From Massilia sp. METH4 (GTDB lineage Bacteria > Pseudomonadota > Gammaproteobacteria > Burkholderiales > Burkholderiaceae_D): a stretch of 64,000 bases of DNA. Under the pieces are notes generated by a model that was not told the DNA's origin, did no database searches, and saw nothing but the letters and a program-made list of their open reading frames with translations. The stretch covers positions 1,736,001 through 1,800,000 of the forward strand of contig NZ_CP146614.1 of NCBI RefSeq assembly GCF_037094685.1, read 5' to 3'. Shown one piece after another: positions 44,138-53,651 of the stretch. Every line of letters starts with the position of its first letter. Positions within the stretch are counted from its first letter, which is position 1. The position numbers and the translations under genes were made by a program.

Positions 44138-45646
44138 TCAGAAGCCGAACTGGAACTGGGCCAGCAACTCGTTCGAGCTGCGCTGGGCGGGGTTCTGGTA
44201 GTCGTAGTGGTTCAGGTTGACCTGGAACTTGGTGGTCTCGGCGAAGAACAGGTTGAAGCCGAGGACGCCGACCTTGGTCCTGTCGTTGTCCAGCGCCCGG
44301 TTCGGGTCGAACGTGTCGTATCGGGCGAACAGCTGGTAGGACTTGGGCCAGTAGTCGTCGTACTTCGCCTGCGCCCGCGAGCTGGCCACCCACTGCTCGC
44401 CCCAGGTGTAAAAGGCGGTCAGGTACTGGCCGCGCGACTTGATCTCGGGGCCGTTGTTGGCCACGCCGTCGCGGCCTTCCGCATACTCGTAGGTGATGCC
44501 GAACGGCGCGTGGTTGTAGTAGATATCGAAGCCGTAGCGGTCGCGCTTGCCCAGGCCCACGACATTGGTGCCATTGACCAGGTTCTTCTTGCCCTTGTAG
44601 GCCGACACGCCGAACTTCAGCTCGCGGAACAGGCTGTAGTAATCGACCGGCAGCGTGAAGGCGAGGCGGGCGATGTAATCCTTATGGTTGTTGTCGTCCG
44701 ACTTGTTCGGGCCGCTGCCGTTGACGACGCCGAACGCATACTCGAGCAGCGGGGCGCGGTAGTTGAAGCCGTAGTCCACGTACGGGTCGTAGTCGCCGCG
44801 CACGATCAGGCCGATCTGCCGGGTGCCGACGCCGAGGCCGCCGAGGAATTGCGCGTTGTTGATCACGGGCCGCAGCTCCTCGCCGATCTGTGCTTCCAGG
44901 CCGAAGGGGATTTGCTGCTGGCCCAGCGTGATCGTCAGGCGCGGGTCTTCCAGGCCCGTCAGCGTGGGCAGGGGACTGTAGCGTATGTAGGCGTCGGTGG
45001 CGTTCAGCTGGCTGCCGTCGGTGGCCGGGCTGTTCTTCGCATAGGCGAAGGCCAGGCGGTAGTCGAGGTTGCGGCCTTCCGAATAGTCGCGATACAGGCT
45101 GCCGGCGAAGTTCAGCGTGGCTTGCGGGATGTCGAAACTCGACGAGCGGTCGCTTGAGGTGGCCGTGCTGCCCGTGCGCACGGCCGGGTCCTGCGCCGTG
45201 TAGCGGGCCTGCACGCTGCCGCCGATCGTGGTGCCGCGCGTGGTCAATGCGGTCTTCGTTTCGCGGTTGCGCTTTTGCTCGTACTTGTAGTTTTCCAGGT
45301 CGGTGCGCAGGCCGTCGATGTCGGCCTTGGTGGCGACCTCCGGCGCGGCCGGCGTGGTTTCGGTATTGGCGGACGGCGCCCCGGGGTCTGCCTTGGCCGT
45401 GGCTTCCGGTCCGATGAAAGTCTTTTCGGCCGAGGCACTCGATTGCCCCGCCTCCGCCGGTGCCGCCACCGGTGTCCGCGCGGCCGTACCCTGTCCCCCG
45501 ATTTGCTGCTGCAAGGTCTTCACGACTGCCTTCAATTCCTCGATCTGGCGTTGCAGGTCTTCATTGCTTTGCCCCGCCGCCTGGGTCGCGCCGGCGATCG
45601 CGAGCAGGCCGGCGGTGGTGCAGATTCTTCGATGTAGGTACTTCAA
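44138..45646 (-). CDS. OprO/OprP-like outer-membrane porin
   Basis: The 502-residue porin has a signal peptide (GLLAIAGATQAAG). A coiled-coil N-terminal segment (NEDLQRQIEELKAVVKTLQQQ) and a Pro/Ala-rich linker precede a 16-strand barrel ending in Phe (LLAQFQFGF). The barrel resembles the phosphate-selective porin group (PRLTITLGQQQIPFGLEAQ). The start was set at the TTG (45646) because AGGAG lies six bases upstream; the upstream ATG has no such site and would put ten extra residues before the signal. It is the first gene of the operon, below a sigma-54 promoter, and should let the substrate cross the outer membrane. Confidence 0.85.
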   Translation of the reverse strand: MKYLHRRICTTAGLLAIAGATQAAGQSNEDLQRQIEELKAVVKTLQQQIGGQGTAARTPVAAPAEAGQSSASAEKTFIGPEATAKADPGAPSANTETTPAAPEVATKADIDGLRTDLENYKYEQKRNRETKTALTTRGTTIGGSVQARYTAQDPAVRTGSTATSSDRSSSFDIPQATLNFAGSLYRDYSEGRNLDYRLAFAYAKNSPATDGSQLNATDAYIRYSPLPTLTGLEDPRLTITLGQQQIPFGLEAQIGEELRPVINNAQFLGGLGVGTRQIGLIVRGDYDPYVDYGFNYRAPLLEYAFGVVNGSGPNKSDDNNHKDYIARLAFTLPVDYYSLFRELKFGVSAYKGKKNLVNGTNVVGLGKRDRYGFDIYYNHAPFGITYEYAEGRDGVANNGPEIKSRGQYLTAFYTWGEQWVASSRAQAKYDDYWPKSYQLFARYDTFDPNRALDNDRTKVGVLGFNLFFAETTKFQVNLNHYDYQNPAQRSSNELLAQFQFGF

Positions 45647-45695
45647 ACAATGCTCCTGATGGGTTGGACGGTTCACTGCTGTTTACTTTCATTAC

Positions 45696-45710
45696 GCAGG
45701 TTCCGTGCCA
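45696..45710 (-). promoter_or_regulatory. Sigma-54 promoter of the porin-transporter operon
   Basis: On the minus strand TGGCACGGAACCTGC matches the consensus TGGCAC-N5-TTGC, with GG and GC ten bases apart. The predicted start is near 45684, 38 bases before the porin TTG. Confidence 0.8.
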
Positions 45711-45835
45711 TCCTTTTTGCGCCATTTCCGGGGTTTTCGCGCGCTTTCCATCGATTCGCTGTCGATTCGCCAGCACTTGCCAAACAGATGCGGGTGGAGC
45801 TGCTGCGAAGCCAACAGCGTCGGCCTCGCATGCGG

Positions 45836-47191
45836 TCAGGCGGCTTTCGCGGCCTTGATGGAGAAGCGGTTCACGGGCTTGTCCAGGCCCAGGTTCTCGC
45901 GCAGCGTGGTGCCTTCGTACTCGGTGCGGAACAGGCCGCGCTTTTGCAGCTCGGGGATCACCAGGTCGACGAACTCGTCCAGCGATTGCGGCAGCACGGG
46001 CGGCATCACGTTGAAGCCGTCCGCCGCACCGTTCTCGAACCACTTCTGCATTTCATCGGCGATCTTCTGCGGCGTGCCCACCACCACCCAATGGCCGCGC
46101 GCGCCGGCCAGGTATTCGTACAGCTGGCGCACGGTGAACTTCTCGCGGCGCGCCAGCTCGATCACCACGTGGTGGCGGCTGTTCTTGCCGGAGGGCGGCG
46201 TGGGGTAGTAGGGCGGCGGCGCGTCGAGGTCCCACTTGGTGAGGTCCTCGCCCGGCCAGAAGCGCGCGATGGTGTCGAGGCCGACGGATGGGTGAATGAG
46301 GCTTTGCAGCTCGGCCCATTTTGCCTCCGCCTCTTCCTGCGTGCGGCCGATGACAGGCGAGATACCGGGCAGGATCAGCAGCTGGTCCGGGCGGCGGCCG
46401 TACTTCGCCAGGCGGCCCTTCACGTCGCTGTAGAACGCCTGCGCTTCCTCGAGGCTCGTCCAGGCCGTGAAGATCGCCTCGGCCGTGGCGGCCGCCAGCT
46501 CGCGGCCCGGCTCCGAGGAACCCGCCTGCACGATCACCGGCTGCCCCTGCGGCGAGCGCTCCAGGTTCAGCGGGCCGGCCACCTTCAGGTACTTGCCGTG
46601 GTGGTTCAACGCGTGCAGCTTGCCGGGATCGAAGTAGACCCCGCTCTCCGGGTCGCGCTGGAAGGCGTCGTCCTCGAAACTGTCCCACAGGCCCTTCACG
46701 ACATCGAGGAATTCGTGGGCCTTCTCGTAGCGCACCTCCGGGTCCGGGTGCGCATCAAGGCCGAAGTTGCCGTAGACGGAATCGGCGCCCGTGGTGACGA
46801 CATTCCACGCCGCGCGGCCCTTGCTGATGTGGTCCAGCGACGCGAACTTGCGCGCCAGCAGGAAGGGATCCTCGTACGTGGTCGACGCGGTGGCGACGAA
46901 GCCGATGTGTTTGGTGACGACCGACAGGGCCGACCACAGCGTGACGGGCTCGAAATAGGACACGCGGCCCTGGCGGCTGAACGCCTCGTTGTCATTGCCG
47001 CGGTAGGCCACGCCGGGGCTGTCCGCCACGAACACCTGGTCGAACAATCCCCGCTCGGCGGTCTTGGCCACGGCGATGTAATGGTCGATATTGACGCCGG
47101 AATCGACCTGCGAACCGGGATGACGCCACGCGGCGATGTGATGGCCGGTGGCCATGATGAAGGCGCCGAGACGCATCTTGCGTTGGGACAT
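45836..47191 (-). CDS. NtaA/SnaA/DszA-type flavin-dependent monooxygenase
   Basis: The 451-residue luciferase-like enzyme is of the NtaA/SnaA/SoxA(DszA)/MoxA group, which uses reduced FMN and oxygen to attack organosulfur or amine compounds. MRLGAFIMATGHHIAAWRHP is the typical start. VTKHIGFVATASTTYEDPFLLARKFASLDHISKGRAAWNVVTT (in parts) and QPVIVQAGSSEPGRELAA are family signatures for FMN and substrate binding. It needs a separate flavin reductase, and the nitroreductase-like gene of this locus could supply it. It lies downstream of the amidohydrolase, separated by a REP-like doublet. Confidence 0.92.
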   Translation of the reverse strand: MSQRKMRLGAFIMATGHHIAAWRHPGSQVDSGVNIDHYIAVAKTAERGLFDQVFVADSPGVAYRGNDNEAFSRQGRVSYFEPVTLWSALSVVTKHIGFVATASTTYEDPFLLARKFASLDHISKGRAAWNVVTTGADSVYGNFGLDAHPDPEVRYEKAHEFLDVVKGLWDSFEDDAFQRDPESGVYFDPGKLHALNHHGKYLKVAGPLNLERSPQGQPVIVQAGSSEPGRELAAATAEAIFTAWTSLEEAQAFYSDVKGRLAKYGRRPDQLLILPGISPVIGRTQEEAEAKWAELQSLIHPSVGLDTIARFWPGEDLTKWDLDAPPPYYPTPPSGKNSRHHVVIELARREKFTVRQLYEYLAGARGHWVVVGTPQKIADEMQKWFENGAADGFNVMPPVLPQSLDEFVDLVIPELQKRGLFRTEYEGTTLRENLGLDKPVNRFSIKAAKAA

Positions 47192-47215
47192 GAAATTTCT
47201 CCGTGATGATGATGC

Positions 47216-47375
47216 GGCTGTGCTCGTGTCTCGTGGGGTCAGACCCCACGAGACACGAGCACAGCCTTAAATGAACTCGATACTCGCTCATGCCCATTAC
47301 CTATGGAGGGCGCGGGCACGATCAAGGACCTGTAGAGCTTGTGTCACTGGGGTCTGACCCCACGAGACACGAGCT
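47216..47375. repeat. REP-like doublet (REPIN-type)
   Basis: The first unit (47216-47266) is a perfect 25-base inverted repeat with a one-base centre, GGGGTCAGACCCC. The second (47335-47375) is an imperfect version, with the core GGGGTCTGACCCC. They are about 70 bases apart. Both contain CTGACCCC or its complement, the right half of the IS110 target. The doublet sits between the amidohydrolase and the monooxygenase and may influence mRNA of the downstream gene. Confidence 0.8.
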
Positions 47376-47384
47376 CAGCCCTTG

Positions 47385-48908
47385 TTAGCGTTGGGGACTC
47401 GCCTTCAGCTTCGCTTCCACCACCGTCCCCTTGAAGAAGTCGGGATTCGCTTCCGTGTACAGCTTGTACGGGTTGGTGAACACATACGCCTTGAAGTCCG
47501 CTTCGCTGATCACGCCTTCTTCGACGAGGCCGTAGGCTTCGGCCAGGGCGTCGGTGAGGTCGGGCACGTCCCAGTGGCCCACGTCGGACGAGTAGATCGC
47601 GTTGATCTTCGTGCCCAGCGGGTTGGACTTGTCGTTGAAGGCGGTGGCGATCGTGCGGTCGTCGGATTCGGAGCCGAAGAAGAAGTTGTCGACCCAGCGC
47701 GCCTTGATGTCTTCCACCTTCTCGATGCCGGCCTTGGCGAAGTCGTCGAGTTCATCGCCCTGCGGCTGGCGCGAGCCGTGCGTGTAGTGCGCGCCGAGGG
47801 TGTCGCGAATCAGGTCTTCGCCATCGATGGAACGCCCCTTGGTCAGGTCGGCGCCGTAGCGGCGGAACAGGTCCGTCAGCAGCGCGCGGTCGGTGGCGGC
47901 CGGGTCGTAGTTCTTCAAGCCTTCCAGGCTGCGTTTTTCCCAGCGGTCGACGAGGTGCGTGAACACGCGGGCGCCCCAGTCGGCGCCGCCCTCGAGCAGG
48001 CCGACGCGCAATTGCGGGAAGCGCTTCGTGACGCCGCCGAAGAACAGCGCCTTGGCGAACGCCTCGGAACCGTCGGCGAAGTGGCCGATGTGGTTGTTCA
48101 TGTAGTTGCTGATCGAGCTGCGGCCCGTCCAGCCCTGGCTGCCATAGTGCGTGAGGATCGGCACGCCCAGTTCCACGGCCCTGGCCCAGAACGGGTCGTA
48201 GTCGTATTCGCTGTCGATACCGTAGAAGTCCTGGTAGGAGATGTACTTCTGCAGTTCCGGGTGCTGGTCGGCCGGGTACTTGTCGGCCAGCGCGCGGATG
48301 GGGCGGCGCACGCTGCCGGCGATGTTGATGGCCTTCAGGCCCAGCGTCTTGATCGCGAATTCCAGCTCGGCGATGCCTTCTTCCGGCGTGTGCAGCGCGA
48401 TGCCGGCCACCGGCGTGAGGCGGTCGCTGTACTTGCGATACAGGTCGGCGTGGTAGTGGTTGACGGCGCGCTGCAGCGCCGTGCGGTCATCCTTGTCGCG
48501 CACGCCCAGCGGTGCCAGCACATTGTTCGGGAACAGGATCGAATAGTCCGAACCTTGCTCTTCCTGGCGTTCGTACAGCAGCTCCGGCAGGTGGTACGTC
48601 GCCACGTCCAGCGTGTTCTTCGTCACCCGTGCCCACCATGGCGCACGGATCGTGCGGTAGTACTGGCGCTCTTCCGGCGTCTGCTCGTACCAGTTCTTGC
48701 CGTTGCCGATGAAGCCGCGGCCGATGCGCGAGGCCGAAGCCTTGCGCAAGGCGTCGACGAGCTTCACGCCGCCGTAGTTGGCCACGTAGTCCTCGAGGTC
48801 GGGCGTGTAGTCGTTGGTATGGACATCGGTATCGATGACGGGGAAGTCGAGCTTCTGCTTGACGGCGACGGACGGGGAAGCCTTGATGCGGTCGAGACGG
48901 TCGTTCAC
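47385..48908 (-). CDS. Amidohydrolase family protein (TIM-barrel metal hydrolase)
   Basis: The 507-residue protein is of the amidohydrolase-2 type: FPVIDTDVHTND carries the D-x-H metal site, GVPILTHYGSQGW the third His, VGLLEGGADWGARVF a core strand, and IYSSDVGHWDVPD the C-terminal catalytic Asp/His. Members hydrolyse or decarboxylate a wide range of compounds. At 507 residues it is longer than many. The start is GTG at 48908, with GGAG nine bases upstream; no nearby ATG has a better site. It is the first gene after a sigma-54 promoter and may work on the product of the monooxygenase. Confidence 0.85.
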   Translation of the reverse strand: MNDRLDRIKASPSVAVKQKLDFPVIDTDVHTNDYTPDLEDYVANYGGVKLVDALRKASASRIGRGFIGNGKNWYEQTPEERQYYRTIRAPWWARVTKNTLDVATYHLPELLYERQEEQGSDYSILFPNNVLAPLGVRDKDDRTALQRAVNHYHADLYRKYSDRLTPVAGIALHTPEEGIAELEFAIKTLGLKAINIAGSVRRPIRALADKYPADQHPELQKYISYQDFYGIDSEYDYDPFWARAVELGVPILTHYGSQGWTGRSSISNYMNNHIGHFADGSEAFAKALFFGGVTKRFPQLRVGLLEGGADWGARVFTHLVDRWEKRSLEGLKNYDPAATDRALLTDLFRRYGADLTKGRSIDGEDLIRDTLGAHYTHGSRQPQGDELDDFAKAGIEKVEDIKARWVDNFFFGSESDDRTIATAFNDKSNPLGTKINAIYSSDVGHWDVPDLTDALAEAYGLVEEGVISEADFKAYVFTNPYKLYTEANPDFFKGTVVEAKLKASPQR

Positions 48909-48957
48909 TGTGGTTCTCCAATGATGGTGTGGTCGGGGCGGAGCTACCGTCCTGATT

Positions 48958-48972
48958 GCAGCATTCGTGCCA
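48958..48972 (-). promoter_or_regulatory. Sigma-54 promoter of the amidohydrolase gene
   Basis: The minus strand reads TGGCACGAATGCTGC, with GG and GC ten bases apart. The predicted start near 48947 leaves a leader of about 40 bases. Confidence 0.75.
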
Positions 48973-49105
48973 TGCCGAATACGGGGAAAACAGCGGCAAG
49001 AGGCTTGAAAACTGTTGGATGCCGCACAGCGGGTGCTGGCTGGCGAACAGCGGGGCAACAGCGCGGTGAAGAACGGGGAATATCCGGCGCGCTCGCGCCG
49101 GAGCC

Positions 49106-50245
<1,140 letters not shown>

Positions 50246-50300
50246 AGTGCCTCGCAATGAAAGGTCGTGGTACCGTGACCGGCACCGGGCCGGCCGCGCC

Positions 50301-50516
50301 TTACAGCTTGGCGACCGAGACTTCGGTGGCCTTCACGAGAGCCACCACTTCCACGCCGGGCGCCAGGCCCAGGTCGCGCACGGAGCGGGTGGTGATCACC
50401 GACGTGACGATGCCGGCCGGGGTTTCGATATCGACTTCCGACACGACCGGGCCGTCGATGATTTCCTTCACCTTGCCGCGGAACTGGTTACGGACGTTGA
50501 TTGCCTTGATGCTCAT
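50301..50516 (-). CDS. Mop-type molybdopterin/molybdate-binding protein
   Basis: The 71-residue protein is a single TOBE/Mop domain: MSIKAINVRNQFRGKVKEIIDGPVVSEVDIETPAGIVTSVITTRSV in blocks, then GLAPGVEVVALVKATEVSV. Such proteins form hexameric molybdate-binding rings in the cytoplasm, or serve as domains of transporters and regulators. It lies upstream of the sigma-54 activator on the same strand (55-base gap), so they are probably cotranscribed. A GGAG site precedes the ATG. Confidence 0.92.
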   Translation of the reverse strand: MSIKAINVRNQFRGKVKEIIDGPVVSEVDIETPAGIVTSVITTRSVRDLGLAPGVEVVALVKATEVSVAKL

Positions 50517-50966
50517 GGATTCTCCTCTGTCGAGCGATAAAAATTAGGAATGCGATCACGGCTGGATGCGCCAGGCGTATGGCTTGCCGCCCGGGTGTGG
50601 GCATGAGCCGGCCCTCGCCATCGGGTGGGATGGCATGCGGGCGCCACGACGCGGTGGCGGGGCACGGATACGGTGGAAGTAGGGCGTTACATTCGGGTGC
50701 GGTTACATCGCATCGAACGGCCAGAAATCGCCCGGTGACGGGGTCGCGGCATGGAATGGACTGGATTCATCGGCATCGTTCCTGCTTCCTGGCGAATTCT
50801 GGTGTGCTCCAGATTAAAGACATGCCTGAAAAATAAGAACGAATCGTTTTGCCGATCTTTATACGCTGGCCGAATAAAGGTCGCGTACCGTGCTGTAGCG
50901 TACCGACGCGCCCGCCGCGGCCTGGCACCATGGAGCCATATCGTAACCACATCGAGGAGAACAATC
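50517..50966. other. Intergenic stretch between mop and a small membrane gene
   Basis: No convincing gene is seen in 450 bases. A plus-strand GG-N10-GC motif (CGGCATCGTTCCTGC, 50771-50785) resembles the sigma-54 promoters of the locus but is less perfect. AT-rich sequence at 50815-50880 probably holds promoters. Confidence 0.35.
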
Positions 50967-51041
50967 ATGGGCAAGTATCTGATTGCTTGGCTGCTGGGCG
51001 TGCCGGCCGTGGTGCTGGTGCTGATCTACCTGATCTTCTGA
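50967..51041 (+). CDS. 24-residue single-helix membrane protein
   Basis: The tiny frame MGKYLIAWLLGVPAVVLVLI continues with YLIF and a stop. It is a single hydrophobic helix after a short polar start. A very good ribosome-binding site (GAGGAGA, six bases upstream) and a strong terminator 14 bases after the stop show that it is a real transcription and translation unit. I recall similar short proteins in proteobacteria but cannot name a function. Confidence 0.7.
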   Translation: MGKYLIAWLLGVPAVVLVLIYLIF

Positions 51042-51054
51042 TTGCCATGAAAAC

Positions 51055-51077
51055 CGCCACCTCGCGTGGCGTTTTTT
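51055..51077 (+). terminator. Rho-independent terminator of the small membrane gene
   Basis: The stem CGCCAC/GTGGCG with loop CTCGC is followed by six T residues. Confidence 0.85.
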
Positions 51078-51157
51078 ACTTTTGAAGGCACCGGCGGTGC
51101 CACGCCGATCGCTGTTGGGCTAAGCTGGCGGGCGAATCCACTTCGCCGACCGCCGCC

Positions 51158-52741
51158 ATGTTCGTATCGCCACGCCGCGCCTTCCTGAAGCAATCGTTCG
51201 CCGCCACCGCCACCCTTTCAGGCCTCTCTGGCCTGCAAGCCCAGGCGGCGGGAGACTCGCCGGTCGCCACCACGCGGCACGGCCGGGTGCGCGGCTACCG
51301 CGACAACAGCATCAACGTCTTCAAGGGCGTGCGCTATGGCGCGGATACGGCGCCGCGCCGCTTCATGGCGCCGCTGCCGCCGCAACCCTGGGGCGGCATC
51401 CGGGACGCGCTCGAACACGGCGCGGCCTCGCCGCAGTCTTCCCGGGAAGACGCGACGAGCGAGGATTGCCTGTTCCTGAACGTGTACACGCCCGGCCTCG
51501 CCGATGGCGCGCGCCGCCCGGTCATGTTCTACATCCACGGGGGCGCCTACAACAACGGTTCCGGTTCCAGCCCGCTGTACGACGGCGTGCGGCTGTGCCG
51601 GCGAGGCGACGTGGTGGTGGTGACCGTCAACCACCGCCTGAATGCGTTCGGCTACCTGTACCTGGCGCGCCACGGCGGAGAACACTATGCCGATTCCGGC
51701 AACGCCGGCCAGCTCGACCTCGTCCTCGCGCTGCGCTGGGTGCGCGACAACATCGGCGCGTTCGGCGGCGATCCCGACAACGTGACCGTGTTCGGACAAT
51801 CCGGTGGCGGCGCCAAGATCGCCACGCTCATGGCAACGCCCGCGGCGGCCGGCCTGTTCCACCGCGCCGCCACGATGAGCGGGCAGCAGGTGACGGCCAG
51901 CGGCCCGCTCAACGCCGCGTTGCGCGCGCAGGCGGTGCTGGATGCGCTGAAGCTGGCGCCGAACCGCGTGGACGACATCCGCACGCTGCCCTATCAACGG
52001 ATCGTCGAGGTGCTGGGCACGCGCGACCCGGTGCTGCCGTTCGGCGGCGTGTCGTTCGCACCCGTGCTGGACGAGCGCAACCTGCCGCGCCACCCGTTCT
52101 ATCCGGACGCGCCGCCCCAGTCGGCCCGCATTCCGATGATGATCGGTAACACGCACGATGAAACGCGCGCCTTCCTCGGCGGCGACCCGGCCAATTTCAA
52201 CCTCGCATGGGACCAGCTGCCCGGCAAGCTCGTGCCGAACATGCGCGTCGACATCCAGCCCGAGGCCGTGATCGCCGCCTACCGCAAGCTCTATCCGGGA
52301 CTGTCGGCCAGCGACCTGCTGTTCAAGATCACTACCGCCTCGCGCTCCTGGCGCGGCGCCATCATCGAGGCGGAAGAGCGGGCGAAAGCCGGCAGCCCCG
52401 CCTTCGTCTACCAGCTCGACTGGGCCACGCCAAAGGATGGCGGCAAGTTCGGCGCGCCGCACGCCTCCGACATCCAGCTCGTGTTCGACAATATCGCCAA
52501 GCCGGGCGCCACCGCGATCGGCCCGCAGGCGCAGCCGATGGCCGACATGATGAGCGAGGCGTTCATCGCCTTTGCCCGCACCGGCAATCCGGACAACCGG
52601 CTGCTGCCGCACTGGGAGCCGTACGACATGGCGCGGCGGCAGACCATGATCTTCGACGTGCCGCCACGCATGGAGGACGATCCGCGGGGGGCCGAGCGGC
52701 GCATCTTCGCCAGAGTGCCGTACGTGCAGCCAGGAACATGA
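51158..52741 (+). CDS. Tat-exported type-B carboxylesterase
   Basis: The 527-residue esterase has a twin-arginine signal (SPRRAFLKQSFAATATLSGL). VMFYIHGGAYNNGS is the oxyanion hole, SEDCLFLNVYTP the type-B signature 2, and VTVFGQSGGGAKIATLM the nucleophile serine. IGNTHDETRAFLG holds the acidic residue and GAPHASDIQLVFDN the histidine. It hydrolyses carboxylic esters in the periplasm or outside; the substrate is unknown. It is monocistronic by spacing. Confidence 0.9.
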   Translation: MFVSPRRAFLKQSFAATATLSGLSGLQAQAAGDSPVATTRHGRVRGYRDNSINVFKGVRYGADTAPRRFMAPLPPQPWGGIRDALEHGAASPQSSREDATSEDCLFLNVYTPGLADGARRPVMFYIHGGAYNNGSGSSPLYDGVRLCRRGDVVVVTVNHRLNAFGYLYLARHGGEHYADSGNAGQLDLVLALRWVRDNIGAFGGDPDNVTVFGQSGGGAKIATLMATPAAAGLFHRAATMSGQQVTASGPLNAALRAQAVLDALKLAPNRVDDIRTLPYQRIVEVLGTRDPVLPFGGVSFAPVLDERNLPRHPFYPDAPPQSARIPMMIGNTHDETRAFLGGDPANFNLAWDQLPGKLVPNMRVDIQPEAVIAAYRKLYPGLSASDLLFKITTASRSWRGAIIEAEERAKAGSPAFVYQLDWATPKDGGKFGAPHASDIQLVFDNIAKPGATAIGPQAQPMADMMSEAFIAFARTGNPDNRLLPHWEPYDMARRQTMIFDVPPRMEDDPRGAERRIFARVPYVQPGT

Positions 52742-53041
52742 AGAACATGCTGTCAGTCTTTGGACAGGTAGCCGGGCCGACAATGCGCGCTCCAACACAT
52801 GCAAGGAGCGGCACATGTTCAGACAAGCAGTACTGTTTTTCGGCCTGGCAGCGGTTTCTTTACGCCGGCGCCACCACCCTGTTCCCCACGGTCGGCGAGA
52901 AGGGCCCGCCACAGCGGCTCACGCCTTCGTCGAGAAGGGCCAGTCGATCGTTCATGCGCGCGGCACTCGCTCCATGACTTTGCGCCGGCGCTGCGGCCAG
53001 GGAGGCGCTGCAAGCGCTTGTCGGCTCGGTGCAACTCGACT
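52742..53041. pseudogene. Possible frameshifted remnant of a small secreted protein
   Basis: An AGGAG-preceded ATG at 52815 starts a good signal-peptide-like stretch (MFRQAVLFFGLAAVSL). The hydrophobic stretch continues sensibly only after a frame change near 52860 (LYAGATTLFPTVGEKG). After that no frame looks conserved. This fits a decayed gene, but a short real gene or chance cannot be excluded. The rest of the gap shows nothing else. Confidence 0.3.
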
Positions 53042-53512
53042 TCATGACGGATGGGGCGAGCCGAATTCGCGCGTAAGCCTCAGCATGTCGAGGAGCCGGA
53101 TGCCCTGCTCGAAGATCGGCTCGGGGTAATTCGTGGTGAAGAAGTCCCTGTCGATCGCGGTGACCCGGAAGCCCTGGCGCTGGTAGAACGCCAGCTGGTA
53201 GCCAAAAGATCCGGTGCCGACCTCCAGCCGCGCCGCGCCAGCCTTTTCGTGGAAGCCGACGACCCATTCCAGCAAAGCCGTGCCGATGCCCGACTTCTGG
53301 CTGCCGGGGCGCACTGCGATGCTCATGAGTTCATGAGTGCCGCCGCCGCGCGCCTGCACGGCGCAGGCGGCAACGATCGCACCGCCGTCGAATGCCGCGA
53401 AGCATCGCGAACTGGCGAGGTAGGAGCGCACTTTCGTTTCGCTGGGGTCCGCCAGCAGCAGCAGGTCCAATGGGGCTTGCGCGGGATCGATTTCCGAGAA
53501 GGACAGGGGCAT
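53042..53512 (-). CDS. GNAT-family N-acetyltransferase
   Basis: The 156-residue protein is a GNAT acetyltransferase. The acetyl-CoA motif is AVRPGSQKSGIGTALLEWV, a variant of Q/R-x-x-G-x-G/A. GYQLAFYQRQGFRVTAIDRDFF is the motif-B region with the conserved YQ-x-x-GF. Acetyl acceptor unknown. It stands alone, divergent from the membrane protein gene at 53652. Confidence 0.88.
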   Translation of the reverse strand: MPLSFSEIDPAQAPLDLLLLADPSETKVRSYLASSRCFAAFDGGAIVAACAVQARGGGTHELMSIAVRPGSQKSGIGTALLEWVVGFHEKAGAARLEVGTGSFGYQLAFYQRQGFRVTAIDRDFFTTNYPEPIFEQGIRLLDMLRLTREFGSPHPS

Positions 53513-53651
53513 GGCGCGATCGGGCTGAAAACCCCGACTGTAGAGGGGAAATGCAGAACCGGCAATGCCGCGTGAAGGAAGGCCTCATCGACATGATCGC
53601 TACGCGTTGCGAAGACCGCCACGTTCCGGTGATTTTTGCTACGCTGATCCC

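Noticed and set aside
49012..49029. TGT-N10-ACA upstream activating sequence before the amidohydrolase promoter
   Set aside because: It matches a NifA-type site, but the same motif is not found before the other two sigma-54 promoters, so chance is likely.
50771..50785. Plus-strand sigma-54 promoter CGGCATCGTTCCTGC
   Set aside because: Spacing is right, but the -24 box deviates and the next gene begins about 170 bases beyond the predicted start. Left as a weak possibility.
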